Of a stretch of 64,000 nt of DNA, positions 26,886-36,251 are shown one piece after another. Each line of letters opens with the position of its first letter. Position 1 is the stretch's first letter. The stretch covers positions 1-64,000 of the forward strand of contig NZ_JACVTO010000010.1 of the NCBI RefSeq assembly GCF_016518545.1, in the 5' to 3' direction. The DNA comes from Pseudomonas sp. S30. GTDB lineage: Bacteria; Pseudomonadota; Gammaproteobacteria; Pseudomonadales; Pseudomonadaceae. The translations under genes were made by a program, and so were the position numbers. The notes under the pieces are model-generated. The model was not told the origin of the DNA. It worked only from the letters and a program-made list of their open reading frames with translations, and made no database searches.

Positions 26886-26961
26886 AGTGCAACGGCAGTC
26901 CTGCCAGTTCGCATGCGGTAAGTGATGTCGAGGTTCATCCAAACACAAGTGGGAGCTGAGC

Positions 26962-28110
26962 ATGTACAAGAACAACGGAGGGCGTTCAGCCCTCGCGACC
27001 GCGTTGACCGTGCTGATGACCATGGGGGTGGCGCAGGCGGCGGATACCCAGGTGGTCAGGATCGGATTCGCCGGGCCGTTGACCGGCCCCTCGGCCCATC
27101 AGGGGCAGGATGTGGAGCATGGCATCCAGATCGCGGTGCAGGAGGCCAATCAGCAGCACCTGAAAATCGGCGACAAGCCGGTCGAGTTCAAGCTGGTGTC
27201 CGAAGATGACGTGGCCGACCCACGCACCGGCACGGCCGTCGCACAGCGGCTGGTGGATGCGAAGGTGGCCGTGGTGATCGGCCATTACAATTCCGGCACC
27301 AGCATCCCGGCGTCGAAGATCTACGCCGCTGCCGGCATCGTGCAGATCTCGCCTTCGGCCACCAACCCCACCCTGACGCGCCAGGGCATCCCGTCGGTGT
27401 TCCGGGTCGTCAACGACGATGCGACCTTGGGGCGCTATGCAGGCAATTATCTGGTCAAGACGCTCCAGGCCCAGCGCATCGCCATCTTCGATGACCGCAC
27501 CGCCTACGGGCAGGGGCTGGCCGATGAGGTCGCCAAGGCGGTCAAGGCGGCCAACGGCAACGTCGTGGTGCGTGAGTACAGCAACGACAAGACCACCGAC
27601 TTCAACGCCATCCTCACCACCGCCAAGGCTCGCCAGGCTGACGCCGTGTTCTTCGCCGCCCTGGACTACCAGGCCGCCGCCATGGCCAAGCAGATGAAGA
27701 ACCTGGGCCTCAAGGCACGGTTCATGAACATCGGCAACCTGCCCAACGACAGCTTCAAGCAGATGGCTGGCAGCGCCGCCGAGGGCACCTATGCCTGGAA
27801 CTACGGCACGCCGCTGCTGGAGATGCCCAAGGGCGCTGCCTTCGAACGCAAGCTCAAGGACACGTTCGGCGTCGGTGTGGTGCAGTCTTCGCCTGCCGCC
27901 TACGACGCTACCTGGGCAGCGATCCAGGCGATGGTCACGGCCGGATCGGACGATCCCAAGCTGTACCTGCCGGTGCTCAAGCAGCAGCGCTACGAAGGTG
28001 TCACCGGCACCATCGCATTCGATGAGCAAGGCAACCTGAAGAACCCTGCGGCAACCGTGTTCCAGTTCATCGATGGCGGCTGGAAGACGCTTTCGGTCGA
28101 GCGCGACTGA
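26962..28110 (+). CDS. Periplasmic substrate-binding protein of a branched-chain-amino-acid-type ABC importer
   Basis: 382 residues with a Sec signal peptide (residues 1 to about 26, ending MGVAQA). The mature part has the Peripla_BP_6 (LivJ/LivK) pattern: VVRIGFAGPLTGPSAHQGQD, VVIGHYNSGTSIPASKIYA, PSATNPTLTRQG, RIAIFDDRTAYGQGLA. It captures an amino acid or amide in the periplasm and delivers it to the two permeases encoded next. It heads the importer operon under the promoter at 26855. The real ligand is unknown: this family also binds amides, urea and aromatic acids, and the HyuAB neighbourhood hints at a cyclic amide or related amino acid. Confidence 0.9.
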   Translation: MYKNNGGRSALATALTVLMTMGVAQAADTQVVRIGFAGPLTGPSAHQGQDVEHGIQIAVQEANQQHLKIGDKPVEFKLVSEDDVADPRTGTAVAQRLVDAKVAVVIGHYNSGTSIPASKIYAAAGIVQISPSATNPTLTRQGIPSVFRVVNDDATLGRYAGNYLVKTLQAQRIAIFDDRTAYGQGLADEVAKAVKAANGNVVVREYSNDKTTDFNAILTTAKARQADAVFFAALDYQAAAMAKQMKNLGLKARFMNIGNLPNDSFKQMAGSAAEGTYAWNYGTPLLEMPKGAAFERKLKDTFGVGVVQSSPAAYDATWAAIQAMVTAGSDDPKLYLPVLKQQRYEGVTGTIAFDEQGNLKNPAATVFQFIDGGWKTLSVERD

Positions 28111-28239
28111 GCTGAACCACACATAACTAGCGGGCACACGCCGGCACATAACAAGAAGACTTTTCCCACCTGCCAGGCCAGTTGGCCGCCTCGCGCGTGC
28201 GCGATGCGGCCGACCCAAGCAGTTTCGAGGATTCAGCAC

Positions 28240-29178
28240 GTGGACGGTACATTCGATATCTTGTTGCAACAGGTGCTCAACGGGCTGGTACTGGGCAGCA
28301 TCTATGCGCTGGTAGCATTGGGCTACACCATGGTCTACGGCATCATCGGCCTGATCAATTTCGCTCACGGCGAGGTGGTCATGGTCGGAGCGATGGTGAC
28401 CATCTCGGTCCTGACGCTGTTGACGGGAGCCGGCTTCGCCCCCGGCATCATCACCTTGCTACTGGCGATCATGGCGGCGGCGGTGGTCTGCATGCTACTG
28501 GCCCAGGGCATGGAGAAATACGCCTACCGGCCGCTGCGCAAGGCGCCCCGGCTGACGCCCCTGATCCTCGCCATCGGCATTTCCATCGTCTTGCAGAACC
28601 TGGCGATGATGATCTGGGGACGCGGCTACAAGACCTTTCCCGAAGTCGTGCAAACGCGGTCCATCGATGTGTTCGGCGCGACCATCACCAATGTCCAGCT
28701 GGCGATCATGCTGATCGCCGTGGTGATCATGGTCGGCCTCTGGCTGCTGGTGGACAGGACCCGCCTAGGCAAGGCCATGCGCGCCACCGCGCAGAACCAG
28801 GAGGTGGCCGGCTTGATGGGTATCAACATCAACCGGGTGATCAGCGCCACCTTTCTGATCGGCGCCGGCCTGGGGGCCATCGCCGGGGTGATGCGAGCGA
28901 TCAACTATGGCCAGGCCGATGCCTACATGGGATTGCTGCTAGGGCTCAAGGCGTTCTCGGCGGCGGTGCTGGGCGGGATCGGCAACCTGTTCGGAGCCAT
29001 GGCCGGCGGTCTGCTTCTGGGCCTGATCGAGTCGTTGGCGGCCGGGTACATGAGCCAGCTCACCGGCGGTTACCTGGGGGCCAACTATCAGGATATTTTC
29101 GCCTTCGCGGTGCTGATCCTGGTGTTGCTGCTGCGTCCCAACGGCTTGCTTGGCGAACGCCAGGCCGATCGAGCATGA
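28240..29178 (+). CDS. ABC importer permease, LivH type
   Basis: 312 residues from the GTG at 28240, which has CGAGGA upstream and gives the family's usual N-terminus (DGTFDILLQQVLNGLVLGSIYAL); a longer in-frame start exists but adds atypical residues. About eight hydrophobic segments; the cytoplasmic coupling segment TRLGKAMRATAQNQEVAGLMGI faces the ATPases. It forms the inner-membrane channel together with the LivM-type protein encoded 10 bases later. Confidence 0.9.
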   Translation: MDGTFDILLQQVLNGLVLGSIYALVALGYTMVYGIIGLINFAHGEVVMVGAMVTISVLTLLTGAGFAPGIITLLLAIMAAAVVCMLLAQGMEKYAYRPLRKAPRLTPLILAIGISIVLQNLAMMIWGRGYKTFPEVVQTRSIDVFGATITNVQLAIMLIAVVIMVGLWLLVDRTRLGKAMRATAQNQEVAGLMGININRVISATFLIGAGLGAIAGVMRAINYGQADAYMGLLLGLKAFSAAVLGGIGNLFGAMAGGLLLGLIESLAAGYMSQLTGGYLGANYQDIFAFAVLILVLLLRPNGLLGERQADRA

Positions 29179-29188
29179 GGGCGCTGTC

Positions 29189-30436
29189 ATGAAAACCCTC
29201 AAGGGCCATTACCTGGTGCTGTTGCTGGCATTCATCGCCTTGCCGTTCCTGATCGAAGCCATCCCGATGCTGGGGCCCACCTGGGTGCGCATCCTCGGTT
29301 TCGCGATGCTCTACGTTCTGCTGGCGCTGGGACTCAATATCGTGATCGGCTATGCCGGCCTGCTCGACATGGGCTACATCGGCTTCTACGCCATCGGCGC
29401 CTACCTGTATGCGCTGCTGGCCTCGCCGCACTTGAACCTGGCGGGTCTGGTCAGCGGCGTGCTGGACTGGCCGCTATGGGTGATCATCCCGCTGGCCGCC
29501 GTGGCGGCAGCCGTCTGCGGGGTGTTGATCGGCGCACCGGTGCTCAAGCTGCGTGGCGACTACCTGGCGATCGTGACCCTGGGTTTCGGCGAGATCATCC
29601 GGATCTTCATGAACAACCTGGACCAGCCGGTGAACCTCACCAACGGTCCCCAGGGCATCAGCGACATCGCGCCCCTGCATGTGGACGCAGGGCCCTGGTT
29701 GCATGCGCCGGGCGAGGGGCCGGCGCCGCTGCTGTCCTTGCAGCAGAGCTGGAGCCTGTTCGGCCTGCCGGTATCGCCGGTGATCAACTACTACCTGTTC
29801 TTCCTGCTGATCGTGGTGCTGTGCATCGTGCTGTCCAAACGGCTGGAGGTGTCGCGCATCGGCCGCGCCTGGATGGCCTTGCGCGAGGACGAGGTCGCGG
29901 CCCAGGCGATGGGCTTGAACAAACGCAACCTCAAGCTGCTGGCCTTCGCCATGGGCGCCACCTTCGGGGGTGTCTCCGGCGTGCTGTTCGCCAGTTACCA
30001 GGGCTTCGTCAGTCCTGAGTCGTTCACCCTCACCGAGTCGATCATGGTGCTGGCCATGGTCGTGCTCGGCGGCATGGGATCGATTCGCGGCGTGGTGCTC
30101 GGCGCGCTGATCCTGTCGGTGATGCCCGAGCTGTTCCGCGACCTGGTGAGCTGGATACAGCCGTGGGTGATGGATCACGTCACCTTCATCAGCCGCGACA
30201 TCCTGCGCAATGTGCTGGATGCCTCGACCCTGCGCATGCTGGTGTTCGGTCTGGCATTGATCGTGGTCATGCGCTGGCGCCCCGAGGGGCTGTGGCCGTC
30301 GGATCGACGCCGTGCCGAGCTGCATGACGGCGACCCGCAGCCACCGGTCCAGACCGCTGCACTGAACGCCGCGCTGCCCGACGCCGGCAGTGCTCGCGCC
30401 GTGGACATGCCACTCAACGAGGTGAACAAAGCATGA
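29189..30436 (+). CDS. ABC importer permease, LivM type
   Basis: 415 residues, strongly hydrophobic, with the LivM segments LGLNIVIGYAGLLDMGYIGFYAIGAY, KLRGDYLAIVTLGFGEIIR and the coupling loop SRIGRAWMALREDEVAAQAMGLN. The C-terminal hydrophilic tail (about the last 45 residues) is not part of the core fold. It overlaps the following ATPase gene by ATGA, showing translational coupling. Acts in the inner membrane with the LivH-type partner. Confidence 0.9.
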   Translation: MKTLKGHYLVLLLAFIALPFLIEAIPMLGPTWVRILGFAMLYVLLALGLNIVIGYAGLLDMGYIGFYAIGAYLYALLASPHLNLAGLVSGVLDWPLWVIIPLAAVAAAVCGVLIGAPVLKLRGDYLAIVTLGFGEIIRIFMNNLDQPVNLTNGPQGISDIAPLHVDAGPWLHAPGEGPAPLLSLQQSWSLFGLPVSPVINYYLFFLLIVVLCIVLSKRLEVSRIGRAWMALREDEVAAQAMGLNKRNLKLLAFAMGATFGGVSGVLFASYQGFVSPESFTLTESIMVLAMVVLGGMGSIRGVVLGALILSVMPELFRDLVSWIQPWVMDHVTFISRDILRNVLDASTLRMLVFGLALIVVMRWRPEGLWPSDRRRAELHDGDPQPPVQTAALNAALPDAGSARAVDMPLNEVNKA

Positions 30437-31206
30437 ACGACGCACTTCTGGAGTTGCATCAAGTCAGCAAGTTCTTCGGCGGGCTGCAGGCGCTGCATGC
30501 CATCGACCTGACCATCCGCCGGGGTGAAATCCGTGGGTTGCTGGGCCCCAATGGCGCCGGCAAGACCACGTTGTTCAACGTGCTCACCGGCCTGTACCGC
30601 GCCGAACAAGGGCGCGTGCTCTTCGACGGCAAACCGCTGGATATCCGGCAACCGCACAAGGTGGTGGAGGCGGGCATCTCGCGCACGTTCCAGAACATTC
30701 GTCTGTTCCACAACATGACTGCGCTGGAGAACGTGATGATCGGCCGGCATGTGCGTACCCGCAGCGGCGTGCTCGGCGCGATCCTGCGCACCCCGGGCTG
30801 CGTTCGCGAAGAGCGTGAGATTCGTCAGGCCGCGCGCTACTGGCTGGACTACGTGGGCATCGCCCATCTGGCCGGTGAGCTGGCCAAGCACCTGTCCTAC
30901 GGCGATCAGCGGCGCCTGGAAATCGCCCGCGCCCTGGCCACCGAGCCTCGGTTGATCGCCCTCGACGAACCGGCAGCCGGCATGAACGCCTCGGAAACCG
31001 AAGGCTTGCGCGAACTGATGTGCAAGATGCAGGCAAGTGGCAAGACGGTGCTGTTGATCGAGCACGACGTGAAGTTGGTGATGGGCCTGTGCGATCACAT
31101 CACCGTATTGGAGTTCGGTCGCAAGATCGCCGACGGTCTGCCGGCGGACGTGCGCCGCGATCCGCGGGTGATCGAGGCTTACCTGGGTACGGAGGCGGTG
31201 GCATGA
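30433..31206 (+). CDS. ABC importer ATPase, LivG type
   Basis: 257 residues. Walker A GPNGAGKTT, a Q-loop region (FQNIRLFHNMTALENVMIG), signature LSYGDQRRLEIARALA and Walker B LIALDEPAAGMN with the LivG-specific long loop. It powers uptake together with the LivF-type ATPase. ATG overlaps the permease stop and its own end overlaps the next start (ATGA both times), so stoichiometric synthesis is likely. Confidence 0.92.
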   Translation: MNDALLELHQVSKFFGGLQALHAIDLTIRRGEIRGLLGPNGAGKTTLFNVLTGLYRAEQGRVLFDGKPLDIRQPHKVVEAGISRTFQNIRLFHNMTALENVMIGRHVRTRSGVLGAILRTPGCVREEREIRQAARYWLDYVGIAHLAGELAKHLSYGDQRRLEIARALATEPRLIALDEPAAGMNASETEGLRELMCKMQASGKTVLLIEHDVKLVMGLCDHITVLEFGRKIADGLPADVRRDPRVIEAYLGTEAVA

Positions 31207-31919
31207 AGCAGTTATTGCAGGTGGATCGATTGCAGGTCGCCTATGGCGCCATCCAGGCGATCAAAGGCATCGACCTGGAGGTGGGCGAGGGCGAGATGGT
31301 CGCGCTGATCGGCGCCAACGGTGCAGGCAAGACCACTACGCTCAAGACGCTCGCCGGCCTGCTTAAACCCAGCGGCGGGCGGATCACCTTCGATGGCCAG
31401 GCTCACGCGGCGATCAAGAGTCACGATCTGGTTCGCGAGGGCCTGGCCCTGGTGCCGGAAGGGCGGGGGATCTTCCCCAAGTTGACGGTGCAGGAAAATC
31501 TCGAGATGGGAGCCTATTCGCGGCGCGATGGCCAGCAGGCCATCGGCCTGGACATCGAGCGGTTCTACGGCATCTTTCCGCGTCTGAAGGAGCGGGCTTC
31601 GCAACTGGCCGGGACGTTGTCCGGCGGCGAGCAGCAGATGCTGGCGATTTCCCGTGCGCTGATGGGCAGGCCCAAGCTGCTGCTGCTCGACGAGCCCTCG
31701 ATGGGACTGGCGCCGATCATCGTGCAGACCATCTTCAGCACCATCCGCGAAGTGGTCAAGGGCGGGGTGACCTTGTTGCTGGTGGAGCAGAACGCTCGCC
31801 TGGCGCTGCAAACCTGCGACCGCGCCTATGTGATCGACTCGGGGCGCATCGCGCTCAGCGGTCGCTGCCAGGACCTGCTGCACGACCCGCAAGTACAGAA
31901 GGCTTACCTGGGTGAGTGA
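31203..31919 (+). CDS. ABC importer ATPase, LivF type
   Basis: 238 residues from the ATG at 31203, overlapping the LivG-type gene by 4 bases. Walker A GANGAGKTT, signature LSGGEQQMLAISRALM and Walker B LLLLDEPSMGLAP are all present. It is the last gene of the five-gene importer operon. About 185 bases without a gene separate it from the permease at 32105, and no clear terminator was seen there. Confidence 0.92.
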   Translation: MKQLLQVDRLQVAYGAIQAIKGIDLEVGEGEMVALIGANGAGKTTTLKTLAGLLKPSGGRITFDGQAHAAIKSHDLVREGLALVPEGRGIFPKLTVQENLEMGAYSRRDGQQAIGLDIERFYGIFPRLKERASQLAGTLSGGEQQMLAISRALMGRPKLLLLDEPSMGLAPIIVQTIFSTIREVVKGGVTLLLVEQNARLALQTCDRAYVIDSGRIALSGRCQDLLHDPQVQKAYLGE

Positions 31920-32104
31920 CGCGGCAGACCGGCGCTGATCTCGCCGGGGCACGCTTCGCCGCGCGCGTAGCGGGCCGACCGGCGCACTACCGACGGCCGG
32001 GCCCTGCAGGGCTGGCCGACTTCATCACTGTCGCCCGCTGCGGCGCAGTGCCTGCTCACATTCGTCGCTGGCTCAGGCGCGGCGACGTCGATCAAGGGTT
32101 TCAG

Positions 32105-33493
32105 ATGACGTCGACTCCACAACAACAAGGCACTCTGCAACACGGCCTGACCTCGCGTCAGGTCTCGATGATCTCCATCGCCGGCATCATCGGCGCCGGA
32201 CTGTTCATCGGCTCATCCAACGCCATCGCCGCAGCCGGACCGGCCATTCTGGTGTCGTACGCCCTGACTGGCTTGCTGGTGCTGCTGGTGATGCGCATGC
32301 TCGGCGAACTGGCGGTCGCCAATCCGGACAGCGGTTCTTTCTCGACCTATGCCAGCCAGGCGATCGGTCCCTGGGCGGGCTTCACCATCGGCTGGCTGTA
32401 CTGGTGGTTCTGGGTCCTGATCATCCCGGTGGAAGCCATCGCCGGTGCCGACATCCTGCATGCCTGGTTTCCCGATGTTCCCGCGTGGCTGTTCGCCTTC
32501 CTGATCATGGCGCTGCTGGCGGGCAGCAACCTGGTCAGCGTCAAGAACTTCGGTGAGTTCGAGTTCTGGTTCGCCCTGGTCAAGGTGCTGGCCATTGCAG
32601 CGTTCATCGTGGTGGCCGGCCTGGCGGTGGCGGGCGTGTGGCCACTGGCCGAGGTGTCGGGCGTCAGCCACCTGTGGGCTGATGGCGGCTTTGCGCCCAA
32701 TGGCTGGGGGGCGGTGCTGGGTGGGGTGCTGATCACCATCTTCTGTTTCTTCGGCGCCGAGGTGGTGACCATCGCCGCGGGCGAGACCGACAACCCCAAG
32801 CACAAGATTCGCCGCGCGACCAACCTGGTGGTCTACCGTATCGCCATCTTCTACCTGGCGTCGATCTTCCTGGTGGTGTCGCTGGTGGCCTGGAATGACC
32901 CGGCACTCAAGAGCGTGGGCTCGTTCCAGCGGGTGCTGGAGGTGCTGAACGTACCTGGGGCCAAACTGGTGGTCGATATCGTGGTGCTGGTCGCGGTCAC
33001 CAGTTGCATGAACTCGGGGCTCTACACGGCCTCGCGGATGCTTTACTCGCTGGGCGCCAGGGGCGAGGCGCTGCCGATCACCCGCCAGGTCTCGCGCACG
33101 GGGGTGCCGTTCGTGGCGGTCGTATTCTCCACCTTGGCCGGGTTCGCCGGCTGCGTGGTGAACTACTGGTTTCCCGGCCAGGTGTTCAGTTTCCTGCTGT
33201 CCACCACGGGGTCCATTGCGCTGCTGGTGTATCTGGTCATCGCGGTGTCACAACTGCGGATGCGCGCCAGGGCCGAGCGCGAGGGTGTCGAGCTCGGGTT
33301 CAAGATGTGGCTGTTCCCCTGGCTCACGTGGCTGGTGATCGCCGCCATCCTGCTGGTGCTTGGCTACATGCTGGCCAGCGAGGCCTACCGCTACCAGGCG
33401 TCCATGACGGCAGGGGTGACGGTTTTCATCCTGCTGGTGTGTTTCACCCGTCAGCGTCGAAGCCGGTGGATGCAGGCCATGATGCAGCGCTAG
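32105..33493 (+). CDS. Amino acid / GABA permease (APC family, GabP-like)
   Basis: 462 residues from the ATG at 32105, which gives the standard start TLQHGLTSRQVSMISIAGIIGAGLFIGS; a longer open frame upstream is non-coding in character. Twelve hydrophobic segments are expected from the pattern; the AAT signature GELAVANPDSGSFSTYA is present. It would import an amino acid such as GABA with protons across the inner membrane. With the semialdehyde-dehydrogenase-like enzyme this fits use of an omega-amino acid, possibly made by the lactam-type pathway. Ribosome site is weak (AAGGG). Confidence 0.88.
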   Translation: MTSTPQQQGTLQHGLTSRQVSMISIAGIIGAGLFIGSSNAIAAAGPAILVSYALTGLLVLLVMRMLGELAVANPDSGSFSTYASQAIGPWAGFTIGWLYWWFWVLIIPVEAIAGADILHAWFPDVPAWLFAFLIMALLAGSNLVSVKNFGEFEFWFALVKVLAIAAFIVVAGLAVAGVWPLAEVSGVSHLWADGGFAPNGWGAVLGGVLITIFCFFGAEVVTIAAGETDNPKHKIRRATNLVVYRIAIFYLASIFLVVSLVAWNDPALKSVGSFQRVLEVLNVPGAKLVVDIVVLVAVTSCMNSGLYTASRMLYSLGARGEALPITRQVSRTGVPFVAVVFSTLAGFAGCVVNYWFPGQVFSFLLSTTGSIALLVYLVIAVSQLRMRARAEREGVELGFKMWLFPWLTWLVIAAILLVLGYMLASEAYRYQASMTAGVTVFILLVCFTRQRRSRWMQAMMQR

Positions 33494-33591
33494 GGGAGGG
33501 GCAAGTGGGCAGGGTGTTGCCTGATGGCCTGTTGCATTCATGGCACACGTTTCCAGCCCCTGCCTGTCACGCTGTCCCAATGACTGAAGCG

Positions 33592-35217
33592 TTAAACGCG
33601 GAACCGCGCCACCATTTGGTTAAGGTTGATAGCCAACTGGGACAACTCCCCGCTGGCGATCAGGGTTTGCCGCGTGCCTTCGCTGCTTTGCAGCGCCAGA
33701 TCGCGGATGCTGACCAACGCTCGGTCCACCTCGCGGGCGACATAGGCCTGCTCCTCGGACGCGGTCGCGATCTGTTGATTGCGGTCGTCGATCATCTGCG
33801 CGGCCTGGGTAATCACGTGCAGGGATTGGCCGGCATCGTCTGCCGTGCCCTGGGTCGTGTTCACTTCCCGCAGGCTGTCGCCCATGGCAGTGACCACGGC
33901 CGTACTACGGGCCTGCATCGATGCGATCATGCTTTCGATCTCACCGGTGGAGGTTTGCGTGCGGTGCGCCAGGGCGCGCACCTCGTCGGCGACCACCGCG
34001 AAACCGCGGCCCTGCTCGCCTGCACGGGCAGCCTCGATGGCCGCGTTCAAGGCCAGCAGGTTGGTTTGTTCGGCTATGGCCCCAATCACGCCAAGCACCT
34101 TGCTGATGTCTTGAGTCTGCCCGGCCAACTGCTGCACTTGCTCAGCGGTGAGATCGACGCGGTCCTTGAGGCTGCGCATGGCGACCAGGGTCTGGCTGAC
34201 CTTCTGGTTACCGGCCTGCGCCGCGACGGTCGAGTCCTTGGCCGCCTGTGAGGTGGAGGTAGCATTGCGCGCCACTTCCTCAACGGCGGTAGTCATCTGG
34301 TTCACGGCCGTCGCCGCCTGGTCGATTTCGCTGTTCTGCTGCTGCAGGGTGCGGTTTGCACTTTCGGTGATAGCCGTCATCTCCACGGCCGCAGCGCTCA
34401 ATTGCGCCGAGGCATCGGAAATCTCGCCGATGGTGCTGCGCAAGTTGCCTTGCATGGCATTGAGCGCCGTCATCAGCCGGCTGGCTTCATCGGCGCCGAC
34501 CACCGTCACGGCGGCGCGCAGGTCACCCTCGGCGATGTTCCTGGCCATGGACAGCGATGCCGCAAGCGGCACCACGATGCTGCGCGTGAGCAGCACGGCG
34601 AGCACAATGGTCAGCAGCAACGCCGCACCGACCACCACCGCAATCACTCCCTCGCTATGGACATACACGTCGGTCGCTTCGGCCCCGGCCGCGGCCGCGC
34701 CTTGCACATTATGCTCGCGCAGGCGTGTGAGCTCTGCCTGGTAGGCCTCGGCATGTACCTTTTGCTCGGTGTTGGCATACGCCACTGCCTGGGCGTGATC
34801 GGTGGCATCCAGCGAGACGATATGCGCCAGGCCGTCAAGGAAGGTGGCCATGCGCGTGGCGGCCGCCTCGAAGGCTTGGCGTTCCTGCTCATCCGAAACC
34901 AGGTGCTTGCGATAATAGTCCGTGCGCTCGTTGAGCACGTCACGAGCTTTATTCAACTGATTGATTGCGGCTATGCGGTCTTCGGGCCCGGTGGCGGCCA
35001 ACAGCCGGATGCTCTCCAGCCGCGCCCTGAGCACAGCGACCTGGACATCGTCGGCGACTTGGGTGCTTGCCAACCAGTTGGTCTCGATATCCTGCTCGGT
35101 GGCGCGCAGCTTGCCCAATTGCAGGTAGGCGAACCCGCCCAAGGCGATCACCAGCAGGGTGATCAAGCCAAAACACAGCGAAGCCCTAGGGGCAATGTTC
35201 AATGAGCGGAGGTTCAT
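33592..35217 (-). CDS. Methyl-accepting chemotaxis protein
   Basis: 541 residues from the ATG at 35217 ([15 protein letters not shown]). Order: membrane segment about 12-30, periplasmic four-helix-bundle sensor (about 31-185), second membrane segment (about 190-212), HAMP linker, and a cytoplasmic signalling domain with the hairpin tip [25 protein letters not shown] followed by VVADEVRAL. It senses a small molecule and signals to CheA/CheW. Ligand unknown; position beside the amino acid permease suggests an amino compound, but that is only context. It is convergent with the permease. Confidence 0.92.
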   Translation of the reverse strand: MNLRSLNIAPRASLCFGLITLLVIALGGFAYLQLGKLRATEQDIETNWLASTQVADDVQVAVLRARLESIRLLAATGPEDRIAAINQLNKARDVLNERTDYYRKHLVSDEQERQAFEAAATRMATFLDGLAHIVSLDATDHAQAVAYANTEQKVHAEAYQAELTRLREHNVQGAAAAGAEATDVYVHSEGVIAVVVGAALLLTIVLAVLLTRSIVVPLAASLSMARNIAEGDLRAAVTVVGADEASRLMTALNAMQGNLRSTIGEISDASAQLSAAAVEMTAITESANRTLQQQNSEIDQAATAVNQMTTAVEEVARNATSTSQAAKDSTVAAQAGNQKVSQTLVAMRSLKDRVDLTAEQVQQLAGQTQDISKVLGVIGAIAEQTNLLALNAAIEAARAGEQGRGFAVVADEVRALAHRTQTSTGEIESMIASMQARSTAVVTAMGDSLREVNTTQGTADDAGQSLHVITQAAQMIDDRNQQIATASEEQAYVAREVDRALVSIRDLALQSSEGTRQTLIASGELSQLAINLNQMVARFRV

Positions 35218-35473
35218 GAGCGTGGTCCCGGCAGTGGCCTCGCACACCGAGGCCATACCCAGTTATCGACTGCTTGAACGGGGGCATGAGAGTAGACAAG
35301 GGAAATACGTGCACAGGGCTAGGAGGCGCAGAGGCGAACTTGGAGGGCGTTGCCAGAAAGCGTGCGGGTGAAGATGCTCATATCACGAGGATGTCAAAAT
35401 GATATTACTTGGCATACAATCGCCGCCGGCCGATTTCCGGCCATGCCAATGAAGGCAAGATGGAGCAGTATCG

Positions 35474-35971
35474 ATGACGTTTCGGAAGATGGTTGGGGCA
35501 GTTGCGGCGGTCGCGTTCGTTGGCATCCAAGGGTGTGCAAGTATTGTAGGTGAGTCTCGCTACCCGGTGGCGGTATCGAGTGCCCCCCAGGGAGCAACCT
35601 TCGAGATCACCGACAAGAACGGTACCGTGATTCATTCCGGCAGCACCCCAAGCTCCGTCACGCTGAAGTCTGGAAAAGGGTATTTCACCGGGCAGACCTA
35701 CACACTGCATTTCAAAAAAGACGGGTACCCAGATAAGACCATCGAACTCGATTCCAGTCTGAGCGGTTGGTATTGGGGCAACATCCTGATCGGTGGCCTG
35801 GTCGGCATGCTGATCGTCGACCCTCTGACTGGAGCGATGTACAAGCTTCCTGACTCCGCCTCTGCCGACTTGGGTAAGCCTCTGGCCGATAATGGCGCGA
35901 AAACGCTTCAGGTGGGCGTCATCGACGATCTTACGGCTGTTCAGCGAGAGCGGTTGGTGCCGGTGAACTGA
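35474..35971 (+). CDS. Small PEGA-like outer- or inner-membrane lipoprotein of unknown function
   Basis: 165 residues. The signal peptide ends in a lipobox-like FVGIQGC, so Cys21 is probably lipidated. The mature part begins with a PEGA-like beta motif (VAVSSAPQGATFEITDKNG, SPSSVTL-type loop, YTLHFKKDGY) and ends with a hydrophobic hairpin (GNILIGGLVGMLIVDPLTG). Alone between the chemoreceptor (divergent) and the rhodanese (convergent). A -10-like TACAAT lies at 35415-35420. The following 280 bases (35972-36251) hold only a small hairpin TCCGT/ACGGA and no gene that I can support. Confidence 0.75.
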   Translation: MTFRKMVGAVAAVAFVGIQGCASIVGESRYPVAVSSAPQGATFEITDKNGTVIHSGSTPSSVTLKSGKGYFTGQTYTLHFKKDGYPDKTIELDSSLSGWYWGNILIGGLVGMLIVDPLTGAMYKLPDSASADLGKPLADNGAKTLQVGVIDDLTAVQRERLVPVN

Positions 35972-36251
35972 TCCGTCCTTTCACGGACGACGAAAAGCCC
36001 GCAGTGCCATGTGTGGAGCGAGTCTGGTCACGCAACCGGCAATGCACAACGTGTGAACGTCTAGTCCTGAGTAGATTTGGACCTGCTCAGGCAAGCCATC
36101 AGGCTCAAAACAGCCACTGCTGACGGACTTTGCCCCCAAGTAACGCATCGATAACTTGCGCATGGTCGAGAGCGAAGACCTTGCACCATAGACTGCTTCG
36201 GATCGACAGCATCCATCACCAACGAGTCGCTCTCGATCCAGAACTCAGCCT

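Noticed and set aside
35981..36163. A 60-codon minus-strand frame after the lipoprotein
   Set aside because: No ribosome site, no recognisable motif, and no conservation that can be judged from sequence.
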